Shown in pieces: positions 44,323 to 53,496 of a stretch of 64,000 nt of DNA. Position 1 is the stretch's first letter. Each line of letters opens with the position of its first letter. Below the pieces are notes generated by a model. The model was not told where the DNA came from, did not search any database, and worked only from the letters and a program-made list of their open reading frames with translations. Source of the stretch: Malonomonas sp036526255 (GTDB lineage: Bacteria; Desulfobacterota; Desulfuromonadia; Desulfuromonadales; Geopsychrobacteraceae). The DNA is taken from contig DATCYW010000078.1 of NCBI GenBank assembly GCA_036526255.1, forward strand, positions 50,425 to 114,424, written 5' to 3'. Both the position numbers and the translations under genes were made by a program.

Positions 44323-45426
44323 TTAGTAGATCGATTGCTCCGTTTGTGCGTCGAACAGATGCAGGTGATTCAGATTGAGGGTCATCTGCAGCTGTTCGCC
44401 GACGTTGAAATGTCGTCGACCCTCGGCCCTGGAGACCAGTTTCGCCCCCAGCAGGTTCATGTGCAGGTTGGTTTCATTACCGAGCGGTTCGACGATTTCG
44501 ACCTGGCCGGTGACGCTGAAGGTTGAGCCTGCCGCCGGTTTTTCATCCTGATGGGCAATATACAGATCTTCGGTTCGAATCCCCATGATCACCTGCTGGC
44601 CGTTTTTCAGCTGGGCGCTGTCCTTGTGCGGGATGGGAATTTCAAGCTGCTCGCTCAGTTTGACCTTCTGGCCGCTTTCATCGGCGACGATGGTCCCAGG
44701 TTGCAGATTCATTGGTGGTGAGCCGATAAAGCTGGCGACGAAGGCGTTGACCGGGTCGTGAAAGATCTCGATAGGGGTGCCGACCTGTTCGATATAGCCG
44801 TCGCGCATGACGACAATCCGGTCGGCCAGGGTCATTGCTTCGATCTGATCGTGGGTGACATAAATGATGGTGTTCTGCACCTTGTGATGCAGCTGCTTGA
44901 TCTCCAGCCGCATCTGGGTGCGCAGCTTGGCGTCGAGGTTGGAAAGTGGCTCGTCGAACAGGTAGACCGCTGGTTGGCGGACGATGGCGCGCCCCATGGC
45001 GACGCGCTGCCGTTGACCGCCGGAGAGTTCATGCGGCTTGCGCTGCAGCAGTTCACCCAACTCCAGAATCCCCGCCGCTTCGTTGACCCGCTGTTCAATT
45101 TCATCCTTCGGCATCTTTCTTAAGGTCAAACCGAAGGACATATTCTTGTAGACGTTCATATGCGGATAGAGGGCGTAGTTCTGAAACACCATCGCCGCAT
45201 CGCGGTCTTTCGGCGCCAGCTCATTGACGACCCGGTCGGCGATTTCGATGGTCCCGCCGGTAATCTCTTCCAGCCCGGCGATCATCCGCAGTACGGTCGA
45301 TTTTCCACAGCCGGACGGTCCGACCAGTACGACGAATTCCTTGTCTTCGACATGCAGGTTGACGCCATGGACAACCTCCAGCTTGCCGTATTTCTTAACG
45401 ATGTCGCGTAAGATGACATTGGCCAT
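44323..45426 (-). CDS. ugpC: Ugp-type ABC transporter ATPase (UgpC/MalK family)
   Basis: The 367-residue ATPase has Walker A GPSGCGKS, signature LSGGQRQR, Walker B VYLFDEP and a C-terminal TOBE-type regulatory region (GIRTEDLYIAHQ). Its family serves sugar and glycerophosphate importers. I used the ATG at 45426 with GGAG eight bases upstream. It diverges from ugpB, whereas E. coli has ugpC inside the operon after ugpE. Pairing with UgpBAE here rests on proximity and family. Confidence 0.9.
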   Translation of the reverse strand: MANVILRDIVKKYGKLEVVHGVNLHVEDKEFVVLVGPSGCGKSTVLRMIAGLEEITGGTIEIADRVVNELAPKDRDAAMVFQNYALYPHMNVYKNMSFGLTLRKMPKDEIEQRVNEAAGILELGELLQRKPHELSGGQRQRVAMGRAIVRQPAVYLFDEPLSNLDAKLRTQMRLEIKQLHHKVQNTIIYVTHDQIEAMTLADRIVVMRDGYIEQVGTPIEIFHDPVNAFVASFIGSPPMNLQPGTIVADESGQKVKLSEQLEIPIPHKDSAQLKNGQQVIMGIRTEDLYIAHQDEKPAAGSTFSVTGQVEIVEPLGNETNLHMNLLGAKLVSRAEGRRHFNVGEQLQMTLNLNHLHLFDAQTEQSIY

Positions 45427-45559
45427 GTAACAGACTCCAGACATTCCAGAATGAGTAGTTTAACTGTGTGATGAGTGCTCGGATTATCCTGTCAGGCTAA
45501 ACTTTATCCGCATATGCAAATCTTGCCAGAGGAATCGGTCATTTTTTTTAATCGGCGCA

Positions 45560-45588
45560 TTGACGAACGCAATCCCTTGGTCTTAACT
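45560..45588 (+). promoter_or_regulatory. Candidate sigma-70 promoter for ugpB
   Basis: TTGACG (45560-45565) and TTAACT (45583-45588) are 17 bases apart in the ugpC/ugpB intergenic region. The -10 is weak. I found no Pho box in either orientation. Confidence 0.3.
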
Positions 45589-45700
45589 CTTAGACATCAA
45601 ATGTTTTTTAATTTGCAGGACAGTCTGCAGTAGCGTTGAGGTTTCTGGCAAGATTTTATGTTGTCGCACTATCCCTAACCCGATGTGAGGAGGATGAGGT

Positions 45701-47029
45701 ATGTCGAAAACCAAATGTTTCTGGCTTGTCATGGCGGTGGGTATGCTGATCAGTTTTGCCGGGACGGCTTTTGCGAAGCCGATCGACATCCACTGGTGGC
45801 ATGCGATGCGTGGCGCGCGCGGCGAAACGGTACAGAAGATCGTCGACAGTTTTAACAGCTCCCAGGCCGAGTACCGGGTGATCGCGACCTACAAGGGGGA
45901 GTACGACGAGGTCCTCAACGCCGGGGTGGCGGCGGTCCGGGCCGGAAAGCAGCCGCATATCCTGCAATCCTTCGAGGTCGGCACCCAGACGATGATGCTG
46001 TCGGGAGCCATCTATCCGATCCATGAGTTGATGGCTGATAAAGGCTACAAGGTTGACTGGTCACGCTACCTGCAGCCGGTGCTGTCTTATTACATGAATG
46101 CCGATGGCAACCTGATGTCGATGCCGTTCAACTCTTCGACGCCGGTTATGTACTACAACGTCGATCTGTTCAAAAAAGCCGGAATTGCGCCGCTGTCAAA
46201 GGACAAATCGATCACCTGGGATGAGTTGGGCGAGATTACCGGCAAACTGGTTAAGTCTGGTGTCGAAGGGGGGCTGGTGACCGCCTGGCAGTCCTGGACC
46301 CAGGTAGAGAATTACAGTGCCATCCACGATCTGCCCTTTGCCAGCAAGGCGAACGGTTATGAAGGGTTGGACACCGAACTGCTGATCAACAACGACAAGG
46401 TCGTCAATCACGTCGCCCGATTGAAAAGCTGGATGGGGGACAAGCGTTTCTACTACGGCGGTCAGAAATATCAGGGCCCCAAGGCTGAATTCATCGCTCA
46501 GAATGCCGGGGTTTACATCGATTCGGTCAGCGCCATCGCCAAGCTGTTATCAGAAGTAAAAGATTTCAGTTGGGATGCTGCTCCGCTACCGGTAGAAAGC
46601 TGGATGAAAGAGCCGCAGAACAGCATCATCGGCGGCGCCTCGCTGTGGGTTTTTCAGGGGCTGCCGAAAAAGGATTACGCCGGGGTGGCGGCGTTCATGA
46701 ATCACCTGGCCGGAACCGAATCGCAGGTTCTCTGGCATAAAGAGACCGGCTATTTCCCGATCACCCTGACCGCTTACGAGAAGCTGATCGCTGATGGTTT
46801 CTACCTTGAAAATCCCCTGCAGCAGGTCGGCATCAAGCAGCTGACCCGGCGTGATCCGACCAAAAATTCCCGCGGTCTGCGTCTTGGTTACTTTGTGCAG
46901 ATCCGCAACATCATCAATGAAGAACTCGAGCTGGTCTGGAACGATTCCAAGACCCCGCAGCAGGCGATGGACAGTGCTGTCGCCAGAAGTAACACGAAAC
47001 TGCGCGAGTTTGAGAGAACCTACAAGTAA
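45701..47029 (+). CDS. ugpB: Glycerophosphate ABC transporter, periplasmic binding protein
   Basis: The 442-residue protein has a signal peptide (cleavage near AFAK) and the UgpB signatures IHWWHAMRGARGE, YKGEYDEVLNAGVAAVR and MPFNSSTPVMYYN. Late motifs (NSIIGGASLWV, KETGYFPI, KTPQQAMDSAV) also match E. coli UgpB from memory. It binds sn-glycerol-3-phosphate and glycerophosphodiesters in the periplasm. GAGGAGGATGAGGT precedes the ATG. In this locus the ligand could be the other stereoisomer, since a glycerol-1-phosphate dehydrogenase homologue is downstream. Confidence 0.92.
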   Translation: MSKTKCFWLVMAVGMLISFAGTAFAKPIDIHWWHAMRGARGETVQKIVDSFNSSQAEYRVIATYKGEYDEVLNAGVAAVRAGKQPHILQSFEVGTQTMMLSGAIYPIHELMADKGYKVDWSRYLQPVLSYYMNADGNLMSMPFNSSTPVMYYNVDLFKKAGIAPLSKDKSITWDELGEITGKLVKSGVEGGLVTAWQSWTQVENYSAIHDLPFASKANGYEGLDTELLINNDKVVNHVARLKSWMGDKRFYYGGQKYQGPKAEFIAQNAGVYIDSVSAIAKLLSEVKDFSWDAAPLPVESWMKEPQNSIIGGASLWVFQGLPKKDYAGVAAFMNHLAGTESQVLWHKETGYFPITLTAYEKLIADGFYLENPLQQVGIKQLTRRDPTKNSRGLRLGYFVQIRNIINEELELVWNDSKTPQQAMDSAVARSNTKLREFERTYK

Positions 47030-47060
47030 CCTTCGCGGGCAATTTTCTATCAATTAACGT

Positions 47061-47095
47061 TTCAGTGGCACCTTCAGCTTGAGGGTGCCACTGAA
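47061..47095 (+). terminator. Hairpin between ugpB and ugpA
   Basis: A 12-bp stem (47061-47072 with 47084-47095), extended inward by a few pairs, with no long T run. It resembles the dppA/dppB hairpin in position and shares its GGCACC...GGTGCC core with the terminator at 51293-51325. It probably stabilises ugpB mRNA or lowers permease expression. Confidence 0.65.
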
Positions 47096-47113
47096 AGAGT
47101 GATCTCTGCCACT

Positions 47114-48007
47114 ATGATAAAAAAACGCTCTTATTTTAAATCTCGTAAATTACCTTACCTGCTGATCCTGCCGCAGATTCTGGTTACGGCGACCTTTTTC
47201 TATTGGCCGGCCATTCAGGGGATCGTCGCCTCTTTTCAGCTGAGCGACCCCTTCGGCTTTCGGACCCAATTTGTCTGGTTCGATAACTTCATTGCCCTGT
47301 TTACCGATTCGCTCTACCTGGAATCGGTGCTGACCACGCTGTTTTTCAGCGGTTCGGTGGCGCTGGTATCGATCACCTTCGGCCTGTTTCTGGCGACTAT
47401 GGCCAACCGGGTGCTCAAGGCCACCACCCTGACCCGCACGCTGCTGATCTGGCCCTACGCCATCGCCCCGGCGATTTCCGGCATCCTCTGGCTATTTCTG
47501 CTGCACCCCTCCTACGGCGTCGTCGCCATATTTATCGAAGACTGGTTCGGCATCGACTGGAACCCGCTGCTGGAAAGTTCCCACGCCATGCTGCTGATCG
47601 TGCTGGCCAGTGCCTGGAAGAACGTCAGCTACAATTTTGTCTTTTTCCTCGCCGGATTGCAGGCGATTCCGCACTCGCTGATCGAAGCTGCGGCCATGGA
47701 CGGTGCCAGTCCGTTCCGGCGGTTCTGGGCAATCACCTTTCCACTGCTGTCGCCGACGATGTTTTTTGTCACCGTCATGACGATCATTTTCTCCTTCTTT
47801 GAATCCTTCGGCATCATTCACGCCGTAACCCAGGGGGGGCCGGGCGGCTCGACCAATATTCTGGTCTACAAGGTTTATCAGGATGGCTTTATCGGTCTGA
47901 ACCTGGGCTCCTCCTCCGCCCAATCGGTGGTGCTGATGGGCTTGATTATTCTGATCACCGTTCTGCAGTTCAAATATGTTGAACGTAAAGTTCAGTACAC
48001 GGGCTGA
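47114..48007 (+). CDS. ugpA: Glycerophosphate ABC transporter, permease UgpA
   Basis: The 297-residue permease has six helices and the EAA motif EAAAMDGASPFRRFWAITFP. The start KKRSYFKSRKLPYLLILPQ aligns with UgpA; the ATG at 47114 gives the family start, while GTG 47099 would add five residues. It forms the channel with UgpE, whose gene begins five bases on. Confidence 0.92.
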   Translation: MIKKRSYFKSRKLPYLLILPQILVTATFFYWPAIQGIVASFQLSDPFGFRTQFVWFDNFIALFTDSLYLESVLTTLFFSGSVALVSITFGLFLATMANRVLKATTLTRTLLIWPYAIAPAISGILWLFLLHPSYGVVAIFIEDWFGIDWNPLLESSHAMLLIVLASAWKNVSYNFVFFLAGLQAIPHSLIEAAAMDGASPFRRFWAITFPLLSPTMFFVTVMTIIFSFFESFGIIHAVTQGGPGGSTNILVYKVYQDGFIGLNLGSSSAQSVVLMGLIILITVLQFKYVERKVQYTG

Positions 48008-48012
48008 CGCTT

Positions 48013-48936
48013 ATGATGGTTGAAAAGACCCCGATTCTTGACACCTTCACCTATGTCGCGCTGCTTTTCGGCATTATGCTTGTCGGTTTTCCAATTCTTT
48101 ATGCGATTATCGCCGCGACCCTGCCGCTGGAGGATGTTTCGCAGGTTCCCATGTCGATGATCCCCGGCGACCAGCTGTTCAACAATGTCAATGAAGCCTG
48201 GTCACGCGGGCATCTTGGTACCCAGCTGTTTAACTCTTTTGTCATGGCCAGTGGCATCACTCTCGGCAAAATTATCGTGTCACTGTTCGGTGCTTTTTCG
48301 ATCGTCTATTTCGACTACCGGTTCCGCGTTGTCGCGTTCGCAGCAGTTTTCTGTACCCTGATGCTGCCGGTCGAAGTGCGTATCCTGCCGACCTACGAAA
48401 TGGCCGCGAACCTGTTCGGGCCGCTGCAGTCGGTCTGGAATTTTCTTGGGCTGGATGGGGTCATCAGCTGGTTTGCCGGACATGACATCGAGGTGTCGCT
48501 GGAGTTCAGCCTGCTAGACAGCTATGCCGGGCTGATTCTGCCGTTGACCGCTTCGGCGACCTGCACCTTTCTGTTCCGGCAGTTTTTTCTGACCATCCCC
48601 GAAGAACTCTGCGAAGCGGCCAAGATGGACGGCGCCTCGCCGATGACCTTCTTCTGGAAGATTCTCGTGCCGCTGTCGAAAACCAATATCGCTGCGCTGG
48701 TGGTGATTGAGTTTGTCTACGGCTGGAACCAGTACCTCTGGCCGTTGCTGATCACCACCAATCCGAAAATGACCACCGCGGTTATCGGCCTGCATCATCT
48801 GCTGCCGTCGCCGGAAGATCCCCCCGAATGGCATATCGCCATGGCCGGCGCGCTGATTGTCATGTTGCCGCCGATTCTGGTGGTGCTGCTGATGCAGCGC
48901 TGGTTCGTCAAGGGCCTGGTTGAAAAGGAAAAATAG
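48013..48936 (+). CDS. ugpE: Glycerophosphate ABC transporter, permease UgpE
   Basis: The 307-residue permease has six helices and the EAA motif EAAKMDGASPMTFFWKILVP. Compared with E. coli UgpE (about 281) it has an insertion of roughly 30 residues (about 135-165, around GPLQSVWNFLGLDG) just before the LLDSYAGL helix. The C-terminal MQRWFVKGLVEKEK is typical. It is followed after two bases by the dehydrogenase gene, showing one operon. Confidence 0.92.
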   Translation: MMVEKTPILDTFTYVALLFGIMLVGFPILYAIIAATLPLEDVSQVPMSMIPGDQLFNNVNEAWSRGHLGTQLFNSFVMASGITLGKIIVSLFGAFSIVYFDYRFRVVAFAAVFCTLMLPVEVRILPTYEMAANLFGPLQSVWNFLGLDGVISWFAGHDIEVSLEFSLLDSYAGLILPLTASATCTFLFRQFFLTIPEELCEAAKMDGASPMTFFWKILVPLSKTNIAALVVIEFVYGWNQYLWPLLITTNPKMTTAVIGLHHLLPSPEDPPEWHIAMAGALIVMLPPILVVLLMQRWFVKGLVEKEK

Positions 48937-48938
48937 TC

Positions 48939-50273
48939 ATGCGCAAGCCGTTGCGGCAGCACCCTCCTGTGGTTTCAGCGGAAAACGGCCTGATCGGCTG
49001 CACCTGCGGCAAGCCGCACCCGACCCCGGCAGCGACCCTTTACCGCGGCGCCGATGCTTGTCAGGTGCTGGCTGAGGATTGTGCCGCCTGCTACGGTTCG
49101 CAGCCGGTGCTGTTGCTCTGCGATCCGGAAACCGCTGCGGTGGCTGGTGCTGCGCTGCGCGAACAGTTGCTGAAATGCCAGGTCAACCTGGAGTTCTCTC
49201 TGCTCGAATCGAACCCTTCGGCAACCGATCGGCTGGTTGAGCAGGTGCAGGCCGCCAGTCGCGACAAGGCATTGATTATCAGCGTAGGCTCCGGCACTAT
49301 CAACGATCTCGGCAAGTTCGCTGCCGACCACAATGGCATCGATTACTGGAGTCTGCCGACCGCGCCATCGATGAACGGCTACACCTCAAGTATTGCCGCG
49401 ATCAAAGTCAAAGGGGTCAAGCAGACTCTGCCCGCCGCACCGCCGAAGCGTATCTACGTGATCCCGCAGGTCATCCAGCAGGCACCCTTGAAGCTGCGCC
49501 AGGCCGGTTTCTGCGACGTGCTGGCCAAGGTGGTGTCCGACATCGACTGGCAATGCGAATCGCTGTTGTTCAGTGGCGGCTACTGCGGTCTGCCGGCAGC
49601 GATGATGACATCGGTCGAAAAGAGCTATTCAGAACATCCCGAAGAGATCGGCCGCGGCGACCAGTCGGCGGTGATGGGGCTGTTCAATGGTCTGCTGCTC
49701 TCCGGCGTGGCGATGAGTCTGGCCGGGTCGAGCGCGCCGGCATCCGGCGGCGAACATCTGGTTTCACACTTCTGGGACATGCGCGAGCCGTTGACCGGTC
49801 GCGAACCTGAACTCCACGGCCTGCAGGTCGGCGTCGGCATTATCCTCTCGACCGCCTGCTACCGGCGATTGGCGCAGTTGGCTGGCAGCGCGCTGCTGCC
49901 ACAGGCGCAACAGCAGTATGCGGCGACTGCCGCGCGGATTCCGCAGGTCTGGGGAACGTACGCGGCCGAGGTTGCCAAACAGTTCGACGGCAAACGTCAG
50001 GCACTGCTCGCTTTCGATCAGCTGCTGCCGGATAATTGGCCGGCGCTGCAACGCCTGTTTGCGCAGGTGCGCCCGCCAGAGTATTTCGTTGATCTGTTCC
50101 TGCGCACCGGCGCACCCTTTACCCTCGCCGATTTCCGGCTCTCGACCGAAGAGTTTCTGCTCGCCGCCATGAACAGCCGGGCGATCCGTGAGCGGATCAC
50201 GGTTCTCGATCTGGCCGCGCACGCCGGCGTTCTCGAAGCCGCAGCGCAGGAGACCCTGCAACTGCTCAGTTGA
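48939..50273 (+). CDS. sn-Glycerol-1-phosphate dehydrogenase-like protein (EgsA/AraM family)
   Basis: The 444-residue protein belongs to the iron-containing alcohol dehydrogenase superfamily. It has the nucleotide loop GSGTINDLGK (117-126), the substrate segment LPTAPSMNGYTSS, and metal ligands D193 (CDVLAK), H273 (GGEHLVSH) and H293 (ELHGLQVG). These are the marks of glycerol-1-phosphate dehydrogenase, which interconverts glycerol-1-phosphate and dihydroxyacetone phosphate. The extra Cys-containing N-terminus (GCTCGKPHP) is notable. It is co-transcribed with ugpBAE, which is unusual. No heptaprenylglyceryl phosphate synthase gene is in view, so a catabolic direction seems likely. Confidence 0.85.
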   Translation: MRKPLRQHPPVVSAENGLIGCTCGKPHPTPAATLYRGADACQVLAEDCAACYGSQPVLLLCDPETAAVAGAALREQLLKCQVNLEFSLLESNPSATDRLVEQVQAASRDKALIISVGSGTINDLGKFAADHNGIDYWSLPTAPSMNGYTSSIAAIKVKGVKQTLPAAPPKRIYVIPQVIQQAPLKLRQAGFCDVLAKVVSDIDWQCESLLFSGGYCGLPAAMMTSVEKSYSEHPEEIGRGDQSAVMGLFNGLLLSGVAMSLAGSSAPASGGEHLVSHFWDMREPLTGREPELHGLQVGVGIILSTACYRRLAQLAGSALLPQAQQQYAATAARIPQVWGTYAAEVAKQFDGKRQALLAFDQLLPDNWPALQRLFAQVRPPEYFVDLFLRTGAPFTLADFRLSTEEFLLAAMNSRAIRERITVLDLAAHAGVLEAAAQETLQLLS

Positions 50274-50308
50274 TTTCCAGTTCCTTACGCCGACCCACGG
50301 ATACTGTC

Positions 50309-51256
50309 ATGTTTGCCGACCTGAGTTTTGCCGCCACCATCACCGCGCCGATTTTCTGCATGCTCGGACTGGGGATCCTGTTCAAGCGGATCGGCTGGGT
50401 GACCGAGGAGTTCGCGAAGATCGGATCCGACCTGGTGTTTCGGGTCACGCTCCCCTGCCTTTTGTTCGTCGGTCTGGTCAAGACCGACTTCCGTAATGAT
50501 CTGCCGTTCACGCTGATCTTTTATGCGATTGCCGCAACGCTGCTGCTGTTTCTGCTGCTGGACCGGCTGGTCAGTCCGTTGCTGCAGGCACCGGCTGACC
50601 GCGGCGTCTTTGTGCAGGGGGCGTTTCGCAGCAACATGGGGATCGTCGGGCTGGCGTTCTGCCTGAGTGCCTTCGGCAAGTCGGTGCTGGCAACGGCGTC
50701 GATTTATCTGGCGGTGCTGACCATCTTGTTCAATATCCTCGCGGTCATCACTCTGACCCGCCATCAGCAGCAGACGACCGATAGCGGGGCGCTACGCAGA
50801 ATCCTGATCAGCATCGGCAAGAACCCGCTGATTCTGGCAATTGCCGCCGGGATCATCATTTCGTTGAGCGGCCTGTCGGTGCCGACCATCCTGCTCGATA
50901 CCGGTAACTATCTGGCACGGATGACTCTGCCGCTGGCGCTGCTTTGCGCTGGTGCTGCGATCCGTCTGCGTGAATTTCACAGTTCGCAGCCGCTCTACTG
51001 GGCGGTCGCCGGCAAGCTGGTGATGGTTCCTCTATTGATCACTTTAGGCGGGATCGCCATCGGCCTGCGCGGCGAAGCGCTGGGGGTGCTCTACCTGATG
51101 AGCGCCGCCCCGACCGCCGCCGCCAGCTATCCGATGACTCAGGCGCTGGGAGGCAACCATCATCTGGCCGCAGCGATTATCGCCGCCACCTCGCTGGGCT
51201 CGATGCTCTTCAGCACCATCGGGATTTTTCTGCTGCGCAGTTTTGCTTTGCTTTGA
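50309..51256 (+). CDS. AEC-family membrane transporter
   Basis: The 315-residue protein has about ten hydrophobic helices and the auxin-efflux-carrier family pattern (GIVGLAFCLSAFG, SAAPTAAASYPMTQAL). Bacterial members move malate, malonate or similar anions or unknown solutes. The ATG at 50309 is used; the open frame runs back to a TTG at 50270 inside the end of the previous gene. It is the last gene of the ugp cluster and might export a product such as an organic acid, but that is unsupported. Confidence 0.85.
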   Translation: MFADLSFAATITAPIFCMLGLGILFKRIGWVTEEFAKIGSDLVFRVTLPCLLFVGLVKTDFRNDLPFTLIFYAIAATLLLFLLLDRLVSPLLQAPADRGVFVQGAFRSNMGIVGLAFCLSAFGKSVLATASIYLAVLTILFNILAVITLTRHQQQTTDSGALRRILISIGKNPLILAIAAGIIISLSGLSVPTILLDTGNYLARMTLPLALLCAGAAIRLREFHSSQPLYWAVAGKLVMVPLLITLGGIAIGLRGEALGVLYLMSAAPTAAASYPMTQALGGNHHLAAAIIAATSLGSMLFSTIGIFLLRSFALL

Positions 51257-51292
51257 ATCTCGCCAGTCAGCGGTTCGAAACCTGTGGAAATG

Positions 51293-51325
51293 AAAAAGGC
51301 ACCCTCAGCTTGAAGGTGCCTTTTT
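51293..51325. terminator. Bidirectional terminator between AEC permease and TRAP genes
   Basis: An 11-bp stem (51293-51303 with 51315-51325) with five A before and T6 after. It serves convergent genes. Its inner 23 bases differ from the hairpin at 47061-47095 at only two paired positions. Confidence 0.85.
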
Positions 51326-51330
51326 TCTTA

Positions 51331-53418
51331 TCAGCCGGGAACTTGATGCCCTCCGCGCGTTTCCCTTCGCGACGTCCTGAAGCTGATAGTGAAAATACCG
51401 ATTAGTACCAGCAGCCCGGCGGTATGTACAAACCAGGGGGCCGGCCACAGTAATGCGACCGCGGTCGCCAGCGTCAGCAGACGGTAAATCGGGTTGAGCT
51501 TTGCTTCCATAAATCCTTCGAGCCCCGCTGCGAAGGCGTAGAGGCCGAACAGGGCAAAGAAGAAGATGGTGAAATCATCGAGCCAGGAGCCGCCGATAAA
51601 GGGGGTGTAGGCAAACAGCAGCGGTACGATGTAGAGCCCTTTGGCCAGTTTCCATGACTGGAAGCCGGTTTCCATCGGTTTCGTGCCGGCAATGGCTGCG
51701 CCGGTAAAGGCAGCCAGGGCGACCGGTGGGGTAACGTTGGAATCCTGACTCAACCAGAAGATGATCAGGTGCGCCGAGAGCAGTGCGTAAGTCAGCGCGT
51801 GTGAGCTAAGGACCGCCTCGCGCACCATGCCGGCCATGTCGACCGGTATCGCATCGACGATCGCCCGAGCGGCGGCAGAGGTCATCGGATTGCCGATCTC
51901 GGCCATATGCTCAGGTGATGCCAGCATGAAGATCGCTTTAGCGGTTTCCGGGATCTGGCCGCTGGCTAGCGCGGCGACCAGCTGTCCATCTGCGATCAGC
52001 GCGTAGAGGGCCGGCGCCGAAAGGGTGCCGAGCACGATGTAGGCGGCGGTGACCGGCAGACCCATGCCAAGCACCAGCGAGGCCAGCGCGATCAGGGCGA
52101 TGGCGATCACCAGGCTGTGTCCGGCCCATTCGTTAATCATCAGTGAAAAGGTGTTACCGACCCCGGCGGTGGTAATCACGTTGACGATCAAACCGACCGA
52201 GCAGAGCAGGATGGCGGTCATCACCATGTTTTTCGCGCCCATCGCCAGCGCCTCGATGATCGCTTTCGGGCCCATGCGGTTGGGCGAAAACCAGGAGGCG
52301 ACGATCACCGCGACAATCGATATGCCGGCGGCATAGGTCGGCGTAAAGCCGTAGATCAGCAGGCCGATCAGCACCGCGATCGGCAGCAGAAAAACGATAC
52401 CACCTTTTTTGAACACCTCGATCGCCGAGACCTCTTCGTTATCCATGGCATCGACATGGCTGCGTTTCGCTTCGATCCGCACAAAAAAGCCGACTGCAGC
52501 AAAATAGAGGATTGCCGGCAGGATGCTGACGACGACGATGGTGTTGTAGGAGATCTGCGTGTAGGTGGCCATGACAAAGGCGCCGGCACCCATGATTGGC
52601 GGCATCAGCTGACCACCGGTGGAGGCCGCGGCTTCGACGCCGGCGGCGAACTTGGCCGGGAAGCCGGCGCGTTTCATCAGCGGGATGGTGATGACGCCGG
52701 TCGAAGCGGTGTTGGCGACCGCCGAGCCGGAGATGGTTCCCATCAACCCTGACGCCATGACCGCCACCAGGCCCGGGCCGCCGACCATTCGTCCGGCGAC
52801 GGCGCGGGCCAGGTCGATGACGAACTCGCCGGCACCGGACTGCAGCAGGAAGGCGCCGAACAGGATGAACATGAAAACGTAACTGGAGGAGATGCCGGCA
52901 ATGGTGCCGAACAGTGCGTCATCGCCATAGATACTGCGAAACAGAATGGTTTCGGGCGAAAGTCCAGCAAACTTGAAAACGCCGCTGATTTCTCCGCCCC
53001 ACCAGGCGACGTAGGAGAGGGCGATGATGATCAGTACCGGAATGAACCAGCCGGCCACCCGCCTGGTGAATTCCAACGCACAGAGAATCAGGATGATCCC
53101 GGCAATCCATTCGGCCGGAACCATCCTTACGCCGCGCGCGTAAATGGCATCTTCCATGGCGATCAGATAGAGTGCGGAACCGGCGGCCAGCAATCCGAGC
53201 AGCATATCCAGCGCCCGCCAGCCGATGCCGCCACCCCTTTTCAGCGGATAGACCAGTGCGGCCATCAGGGCGAAGCCGGCAAAGTGCAGGGAGTTCTGCC
53301 AGAGCGAAGAGAGCACGGTCGCGACATTGAACCAGATGTGCAGCAGCGAGACGGCCACGCCAAGGATGATCAGCAGTCGGGTCGGCGGTGTTTGCGGTTC
53401 TGCTTCGAGTTCGGTCAT
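51331..53418 (-). CDS. TRAP transporter fused permease (DctQM type)
   Basis: The 695-residue protein has many hydrophobic helices (about 16-18) that combine the small and large TRAP subunits, as is usual for TAXI-type systems. The motifs GTISGSAVANTASTGVITIP and ASTGGQLMPPIMGAGAF belong to the large subunit. I chose the ATG at 53418, which has GGAG nine bases upstream; ATGs at 53433 and 53457 lack a site. It follows the TAXI binding protein on the same strand. The substrate is unknown; characterised relatives are few. Confidence 0.9.
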   Translation of the reverse strand: MTELEAEPQTPPTRLLIILGVAVSLLHIWFNVATVLSSLWQNSLHFAGFALMAALVYPLKRGGGIGWRALDMLLGLLAAGSALYLIAMEDAIYARGVRMVPAEWIAGIILILCALEFTRRVAGWFIPVLIIIALSYVAWWGGEISGVFKFAGLSPETILFRSIYGDDALFGTIAGISSSYVFMFILFGAFLLQSGAGEFVIDLARAVAGRMVGGPGLVAVMASGLMGTISGSAVANTASTGVITIPLMKRAGFPAKFAAGVEAAASTGGQLMPPIMGAGAFVMATYTQISYNTIVVVSILPAILYFAAVGFFVRIEAKRSHVDAMDNEEVSAIEVFKKGGIVFLLPIAVLIGLLIYGFTPTYAAGISIVAVIVASWFSPNRMGPKAIIEALAMGAKNMVMTAILLCSVGLIVNVITTAGVGNTFSLMINEWAGHSLVIAIALIALASLVLGMGLPVTAAYIVLGTLSAPALYALIADGQLVAALASGQIPETAKAIFMLASPEHMAEIGNPMTSAAARAIVDAIPVDMAGMVREAVLSSHALTYALLSAHLIIFWLSQDSNVTPPVALAAFTGAAIAGTKPMETGFQSWKLAKGLYIVPLLFAYTPFIGGSWLDDFTIFFFALFGLYAFAAGLEGFMEAKLNPIYRLLTLATAVALLWPAPWFVHTAGLLVLIGIFTISFRTSRRETRGGHQVPG

Positions 53419-53496
53419 CTGATTTTTCTCCATGCCGTTAAATAAGCCCGGCCGCATTTGTCAACGCGGCCGGGCGAGGTTCATCAGCCTGGTGAT

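Noticed and set aside
45427..45700. Pho box for the ugp genes
   Set aside because: No pair of CTGTCA-like repeats at 11-base spacing is seen on either strand.
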